Source: Sphingomonadales bacterium (GTDB taxonomy: Bacteria > Pseudomonadota > Alphaproteobacteria > Sphingomonadales > Sphingomonadaceae). Taken from it: a stretch of DNA of 10,213 nucleotides. The DNA is taken from assembly GCA_027489295.1 (NCBI GenBank), contig JAIYAA010000149.1, forward strand, positions 1-10,213, written 5' to 3'. The stretch's first letter is position 1, and each line of letters opens with the position of its first letter. The position numbers and the translations under genes are program-made. The notes below the pieces were generated by a model. It was not told the origin of the DNA. It did not search any database and worked only from the letters and a program-made list of their open reading frames with translations. Below are positions 6,464 through 10,213 of this stretch, one piece after another.

Positions 6464-7176
6464 CAATCGATCCCCATTCCAGCTTTGAAGCTGGCGCGAT
6501 CAGACTGCTGCATTGCTACATATCGCTGGTAATCAGCCTCAGCCTTGGCCCGGCGCTGCAACTCGATCGCCTGAAGGCCCATCTGATCGTTCATCATCTG
6601 CGCCTGCTCCAATTGGAGCCGCGCCGACATGTCGGCGCGTTCGGCCGCCGAGGTTGAGCTGTTGAGCCGACCCCGCAGCTCTTCGAGGCCCTGACGCCGG
6701 CTTGTCACGGCATCGCCGACATTACCCGCAAGGCCAGTTGTCACCGCAGCTTCCCGCGAGCCTTGTTCATAGGCGGCGCGCTGCTCGGGCGTCATCGTCT
6801 GCGATCCGCGCCCGAGAAGATCCTGATAAACGTCGTTCGCCTTGCCCCGCAGGCCGCCGACGACGTTCAGATCGCCACTGGTGTAGCCATCAAGGCTGCT
6901 GGATGACACGTTACTGGTGCGCAGCACGTCGTTCTTGAGCTGGTTCGCGACGTTGCCGATGTCCGTCATTTTATTGAGGTCGCGGTACAGCGCCCGTGCT
7001 TCATCGAGCTGTTGCGCGCTTTGCTGGACGACTTTCCGGGCCTCGTTCAACTCCTGAAGCTGCCTGGCGAAGGCCGTTGGGTCATGAACAATGCCACCGA
7101 ATTGCGCATGTGCCGCACCAGCAGACAGGAGCGCTGATCCCGACAGTGCGAGGGTGACGAACTTCAATCTACGCAT
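6463..7176 (-). CDS. virB5: VirB5 minor pilus protein
   Basis: Periplasmic minor pilin that localises to the pilus tip in characterised systems. The 237-residue product has a Sec signal peptide (1-24, cleavage AHA|QFGG). The mature protein is almost entirely helical and rich in Gln, Ala, Arg and Leu. QFGGIVHDPTAFARQLQEL (25-43) is the hallmark start of VirB5/TrbJ-type proteins, and the C-terminal helix runs RRAKAEADYQRY to the end. The ATG at 7176-7174 has AGGAG 7 nt upstream (7188-7184), and the virB4 stop touches the ribosome binding site. The stop overlaps the eex-like start by 1 nt. A 6-bp inverted repeat lies in its last codons. Confidence 0.92.
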   Translation of the reverse strand: MRRLKFVTLALSGSALLSAGAAHAQFGGIVHDPTAFARQLQELNEARKVVQQSAQQLDEARALYRDLNKMTDIGNVANQLKNDVLRTSNVSSSSLDGYTSGDLNVVGGLRGKANDVYQDLLGRGSQTMTPEQRAAYEQGSREAAVTTGLAGNVGDAVTSRRQGLEELRGRLNSSTSAAERADMSARLQLEQAQMMNDQMGLQAIELQRRAKAEADYQRYVAMQQSDRASFKAGMGID

Positions 7177-7183
7177 GTCCCTT

Positions 7184-7188
7184 CTCCT
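7184..7188 (-). promoter_or_regulatory. Strong ribosome binding site of virB5
   Basis: AGGAG on the minus strand, 7 nt before the virB5 ATG and directly after the virB4 stop codon (7191-7189). It is the best Shine-Dalgarno match in the window and suggests that virB5 gets its own efficient initiation rather than relying on coupling alone. Confidence 0.8.
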
Positions 7189-9579
7189 TCAGCTTGGACG
7201 ACGACGTTGGTGGAATACGGGGAGCCAATTGGCGGGATCGGGGCCAAATTCGGCTGCGGCCTGCACGGCGATCGGTGTTGTTTCGGCGCGTCCCGACAGC
7301 ACCGACAGCTCGTCATCGAGGCCCGTCAGATCCAGCTCGACCACAACGCTGTCATGACCCTGCTTCACGAGGAATTTGCGCGATTCCGGCGACAACTCCT
7401 CGCGGATGAGCTGATATTCCGCGTCGGTGAGGGAGAACCCGTCAACATAGTCGCGACGCGCACCCTTTGGATTGGGAAGCATCACCTGGGTCGCGACCTG
7501 TTCGAGGATCGAGTGGGCAATATCGCTCTTGAGCGCGTCCGCCGGCGACTGCGTGGCAAACACCATCATCGCGTTGCGCTTCCGGTATGTCTTCAAGCCA
7601 TCCTGCGCGAAGCTCCGGAACGCATCGTCGCCAAGTGCCTTCCAGAACTCGTCGACGGCGATGATCGTGCGCTCGCCGGTCAGCAGCTTGTCGATGCGGT
7701 GGAACAGGTAGAGCATCAGCGGCGTGCGGACGTCGGCGTTGTCGAGGAAGTCCGTCATGTCGAACCCGATGAATCGGGCATCGAGCGTCATTTCGTCCGC
7801 CGCGTTATCGAACACCCACCCCATCGACCCGCGCGAGGTCCACTTCTCGAGCCGAGCGCCAATACCGCCTGCGTCCGCCATGCCGAGCATCGTGCGCAGC
7901 GCATCGAGCGAACGATCCTCTCGCGGAAGCCGCATCACTGCGGCGATCCCTTCATCGATCATCCGCTCTTCCTGAACGGTGATCGGGCGACTTTCGGCGC
8001 GTACGAGCTGGCGCACCCACAGCGACAGCCAGGCGCGATCCTCCGGCTTGTTCTCGAGCGCCTTGAGCGGCGCGAAGCCGGTGGGCTTGCCGTTCTCGAG
8101 CGTCAGATAGGTGCCACCCGAAGCCAGCACGAAAATCTGCGCACCGCGGTCCTTGTCGACGAAAATCTGACGCGCGCCCGTTTTCTCGGCCTGCGCCATC
8201 AGGAAATTGACGATGACCGTCTTGCCGCCCCCGGTCGGGCCAACGATCAGCGTGTGGCCAATGTCGCGCTTGTGAAAGCTGAAGAAGTAGGGGCTGCGTG
8301 CGCTCGTCTTCATCAGCGCGATCGCGTCCCCCCAATGGTTCCCCGTGGCGAGGCCAGCGGGATAGGTATGGAAGGGCGAGAACGCCGCGAAGTTCAGCGA
8401 CGTGATCGGCGCCGGCCTCGCGCGCCATGCGAAATTTCCGACGAGCTGGCTCCAGTAAGCGGCTTCCAGCGCCGCCCCTTCCCGTGCCGCGACCATGCCG
8501 GTATCGGCCAGCGCTGCACGGGCGATCGACATGTTGTCGCGCAGGCCCTTGAGGCTGTCGGAATAGACCGCGAGCGTGAAGTGGTGATCGCCCAGGACAA
8601 AGCGGTTGGACATGAGATCGTCCGCCGCGTCGACAAGATCGAGCATCTGGCTGACGGCCCGATCATCGGCGTTCTCCATCTGCTTTTGCCGCAGCCGAAA
8701 ACGCTCTGATGCCGCTGCACGGCCGAGGAATGTGAAGGATTGCGTCAGCACGAACGCGAAATCGACCGCCAGCAGAGATTGAAATTGCGTGGGGGTGGTG
8801 GACGCCGGGTATTCCCTAATGCCGAAGATGCCGCCAAAAGCGCTTCGATCGGCATCGCGCACCTCCACCGTCTCGCCGCCGAAGACGACGCGTTGACGAT
8901 AGAGCGCGCTGCCGAGGTGCCCCCGGATGATCGGAACCCGGCGATGCCGTCCCGTCATCACCATTTCCGCGACTTCCATCGTCTCAGAAAACTTGAGGCC
9001 ATTATGTCCGTAGATCGAGAGCCGGCGCGGCGAGCAGCGATCCATCAGCTTCTCGAAATCGCGCGCCTTGTCCTCCAGCGCCTCCAGTAGGTCGGCGTCG
9101 ATCGCATCGGCTTCGGCTTCGGCCCTCGCCTTGTTCTTGAAGAGCTGCACCAGCTTGTCGGCACCGTGGACCGATGGGCGCAACGCCAGCGTTACGAAGA
9201 AGCGGTTGATGAACAACCGCTCCTTGTTCATCCGCGCGAAGTAAGCGGCATCGAGATCCCGCGCGAAGCGGGACCGGAAATTGCCGCCGGGATATTGCTC
9301 AACCCGAGCGCGGACGAGGTGCGTCCAGATCGACAAGCGATCGTCATGCAGGTTGCGCAGCATCCCATTGAGCTTCGCGTGCCAGTCATTCAGATCGCGC
9401 ACGTCAGCCGTCTCGAACGCTCGGCCCTGGAGCTCGAACGTCAGCATGATCGCCCCGGAATCGAGCACCACCACCTCATCGGTGACGTGCCGCGCATAGG
9501 GCAGGAACTTGGTCGGCATCACTTCCTTGAGCGCGACCTTCATCGGCACCTGTTCCGACAGACGATTGGCCCTAGCCAT
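7189..9579 (-). CDS. virB4: VirB4 secretion ATPase (CagE/TrbE family)
   Basis: Largest ATPase of the system, docked at the inner membrane; it powers pilus assembly and substrate transfer. The 796-residue product has the family's usual length. The N-terminal domain (about 20-400) interacts with the membrane platform. The RecA-like C-terminal domain carries Walker A GPTGGGKT (447-454) and Walker B TIIAVDEFWK with D643 and E644 (638-647). The segment MMVFATQSPADAL (671-683) is a typical VirB4 stretch after Walker B. I chose ATG 9579-9577 with GGGG upstream. An in-frame TTG 9 nt earlier lies too close to that GGGG. The start overlaps the virB3 end by 8 bp. All motifs are intact. An antisense frame of about 500 codons over 7207-8709 is a shadow of this gene's codon bias. 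Confidence 0.98.
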   Translation of the reverse strand: MARANRLSEQVPMKVALKEVMPTKFLPYARHVTDEVVVLDSGAIMLTFELQGRAFETADVRDLNDWHAKLNGMLRNLHDDRLSIWTHLVRARVEQYPGGNFRSRFARDLDAAYFARMNKERLFINRFFVTLALRPSVHGADKLVQLFKNKARAEAEADAIDADLLEALEDKARDFEKLMDRCSPRRLSIYGHNGLKFSETMEVAEMVMTGRHRRVPIIRGHLGSALYRQRVVFGGETVEVRDADRSAFGGIFGIREYPASTTPTQFQSLLAVDFAFVLTQSFTFLGRAAASERFRLRQKQMENADDRAVSQMLDLVDAADDLMSNRFVLGDHHFTLAVYSDSLKGLRDNMSIARAALADTGMVAAREGAALEAAYWSQLVGNFAWRARPAPITSLNFAAFSPFHTYPAGLATGNHWGDAIALMKTSARSPYFFSFHKRDIGHTLIVGPTGGGKTVIVNFLMAQAEKTGARQIFVDKDRGAQIFVLASGGTYLTLENGKPTGFAPLKALENKPEDRAWLSLWVRQLVRAESRPITVQEERMIDEGIAAVMRLPREDRSLDALRTMLGMADAGGIGARLEKWTSRGSMGWVFDNAADEMTLDARFIGFDMTDFLDNADVRTPLMLYLFHRIDKLLTGERTIIAVDEFWKALGDDAFRSFAQDGLKTYRKRNAMMVFATQSPADALKSDIAHSILEQVATQVMLPNPKGARRDYVDGFSLTDAEYQLIREELSPESRKFLVKQGHDSVVVELDLTGLDDELSVLSGRAETTPIAVQAAAEFGPDPANWLPVFHQRRRPS

Positions 9580-9895
9580 TGCGGCCAAACCCCTTTCGCT
9601 TGATGCCTTTCAGGGGAAGCGGCGTGTAACTCGACCCGCCCCAGAAGACGCGGTTACGATTGGCCGCTTTGGTGCGGCCCCAGAGAAAGATGAGGCGGAA
9701 GGCGTTGACGTCGTGGCGCACCACGAGGCGCGAAATGCCGAACATCACCGCTGCGACGACAAGGCCGTAAACGGGGTTTGTCGTCCCGATCAGCGTAATG
9801 ACCGAGGTCAGCAGGATCACCACGGCCGCCTCGATCGGGATGCCCGCAAACAACGCAGGGCGCGTCACCGCCAGGAACAGCGTGTTGCGCGCCAT
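9572..9895 (-). CDS. virB3: VirB3 inner-membrane protein
   Basis: Small inner-membrane protein that acts with VirB4 and VirB6 in pilus assembly. The 107-residue product is the family's usual size. It has VTRPALFAGIP (10-20), a family signature near the N-terminus, two membrane helices (about 20-38 and 42-59) and HDVNAFRLIFLWGRTK (61-76), the characteristic stretch after them. The C-terminus is basic. I chose the ATG at 9895-9893. GTG codons at 9925 and 9916 would add a charged leader (VRSVEEEREV) not typical of VirB3. GGGAAG lies directly before the ATG and GGAGG 14 nt before it, so neither spacing is ideal. The end overlaps virB4 by 8 bp. Confidence 0.93.
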   Translation of the reverse strand: MARNTLFLAVTRPALFAGIPIEAAVVILLTSVITLIGTTNPVYGLVVAAVMFGISRLVVRHDVNAFRLIFLWGRTKAANRNRVFWGGSSYTPLPLKGIKRKGFGRNG

Positions 9896-9939
9896 TACTT
9901 CCCGTTCTTCCTCCACGCTACGCACTCCACACGAAACGG

Positions 9940-9974
9940 ATGTGGACGAGGCGCTATTCGCACCCCGCCCACAT
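9940..9974 (-). promoter_or_regulatory. Intercistronic RNA hairpin between virB2 and virB3
   Basis: In the sense (minus-strand) RNA, the arm ATGTGGGCGGGGTGC pairs with GCGCCTCGTCCACAT around a GAATA loop. This gives 15 continuous pairs, 12 Watson-Crick and 3 G-U, with no bulge. The three G-U pairs would be A-C mismatches in RNA from the other strand, so the structure belongs to the operon mRNA. No U tract follows, so it is not a standard intrinsic terminator. It begins 5 nt after the virB2 stop and ends 44 nt before the virB3 ATG. It could protect a pilin mRNA 3' end or reduce readthrough. Confidence 0.7.
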
Positions 9975-9979
9975 ACGGA

Positions 9980-10213
9980 TCAGCCCTGAAGCTGATCGAC
10001 GATCCACGGCGCCGAGAAGATGATCGCGATACCGATGATGACCGTGACGAGCGCGCCTGTGTTGACGCGACCTGTCAGCCACCCGAAGCCCGCCGCAATC
10101 AGCGCAAGGATCGCAACGATGCGCAGGAGCCCGTTGCTCAGCAGACCGAGGACCGCATTGCCGAAGCTCTCCAAATTGGTCTGTGCGAACGCTGGTTCGG
10201 CTGTGACGAGCGA
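9980..10213 (-). CDS. virB2: VirB2 major pilin, 5' end cut by window edge
   Basis: Pilin subunit that is inserted in the inner membrane and then built into the conjugative pilus. The last 77 codons are visible and the frame is open to the right edge, so the start lies outside. The visible part begins in the signal peptide and has the cleavage site PAFA|QTNLESF. The mature chain would be 67 residues, with two membrane helices (mature about 19-37 and 43-62) separated by a short basic loop TGRVN, as in VirB2/TrbC. It starts with Gln and ends with Gly (QLQG), as in the mature, cyclised Agrobacterium VirB2. A TTG at 10174 is in frame but lies after the cleavage site and is not the start. The gap to virB3 is 84 nt and holds a strong hairpin. 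Confidence 0.95.
   Translation of the reverse strand, partial: SLVTAEPAFAQTNLESFGNAVLGLLSNGLLRIVAILALIAAGFGWLTGRVNTGALVTVIIGIAIIFSAPWIVDQLQG

Noticed and set aside
7207..8709. A 500-codon open frame on the + strand, antisense to virB4
   Set aside because: It lies wholly within virB4, its translation has no domain or motif, and long antisense frames are expected in high-GC coding DNA.
9940..9974. The virB2-virB3 hairpin as an intrinsic terminator
   Set aside because: No U-rich tract follows the stem and the operon clearly goes on with virB3-virB11; it is kept as a hairpin of unknown role.
1..10213. tRNA, rRNA, CRISPR repeats, insertion sequences, oriT or partition sites
   Set aside because: The window is filled by coding genes with short gaps, and no regularly spaced repeats, terminal inverted repeats or RNA gene patterns were seen.

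Overview
The window is one block of a VirB/VirD4-type (P-type, type IVA) type IV secretion system. All genes lie on the minus strand, so the operon reads from high to low coordinates. Base composition is high-GC (roughly 60%). Protein character, such as the VirB5 that starts QFGG after its signal peptide and an Eex-type lipoprotein between virB5 and virB6, suggests an alphaproteobacterium, most likely a sphingomonad (Sphingobium/Novosphingobium/Sphingomonas type). Plasmids or integrative conjugative elements of these bacteria commonly carry such operons. The genus is inferred, and nothing in the window shows whether the replicon is a plasmid or a chromosome.

Transcription order: virB2 (5' end outside the window, 10213-9980), an 84-nt gap with a strong RNA hairpin, virB3 (9895-9572), virB4 (9579-7189), virB5 (7176-6463), an eex-like lipoprotein gene (6463-6149), virB6 (6105-5101), a small secreted protein in the virB7 position (5087-4758, possibly frameshifted), virB8 (4716-4024), virB9 (4027-3188), virB10 (3186-1990), virB11 (1993-983) and virD4 (993 to the left edge, cut at codon 331). 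Most junctions are 4-11 bp overlaps or gaps of 1-15 bp, which points to one long polycistronic, translationally coupled mRNA. The gaps longer than about 15 bp are virB2-virB3 (84 bp), eex-virB6 (43 bp) and, with the gene as read, the virB7-like gene to virB8 (41 bp). No stretch over 300 bp lacks a gene. No tRNA, rRNA, insertion sequence, CRISPR or origin was seen.

The genes make one machine. VirB4, VirB11 and VirD4 are the three ATPases. VirB3, VirB6 and VirB8 form the inner-membrane platform. VirB9, VirB10 and the VirB7-like protein form the core complex across the envelope. VirB2 and VirB5 build the pilus. VirD4 recruits the DNA or protein substrate. An Eex-type lipoprotein between virB5 and virB6, the same place as in pKM101 and R388, argues for a conjugative element rather than a dedicated effector secretion system.

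The system itself is a known family. The points worth a second look are: (1) a 15-bp hairpin between virB2 and virB3 that is stable only in the sense RNA; (2) a virB7-position protein without a lipobox whose single cysteine could pair with the only cysteine of VirB9; (3) signs that this gene is frameshifted, with the alternative frame ending 1 nt before virB8; (4) a perfect 20-bp palindrome inside it; (5) a C-terminal motif, DRxxFKxGMGI, shared by the adjacent virB5 and eex-like products; (6) a mature pilin running from Gln to Gly, as in the cyclic Agrobacterium T-pilin.
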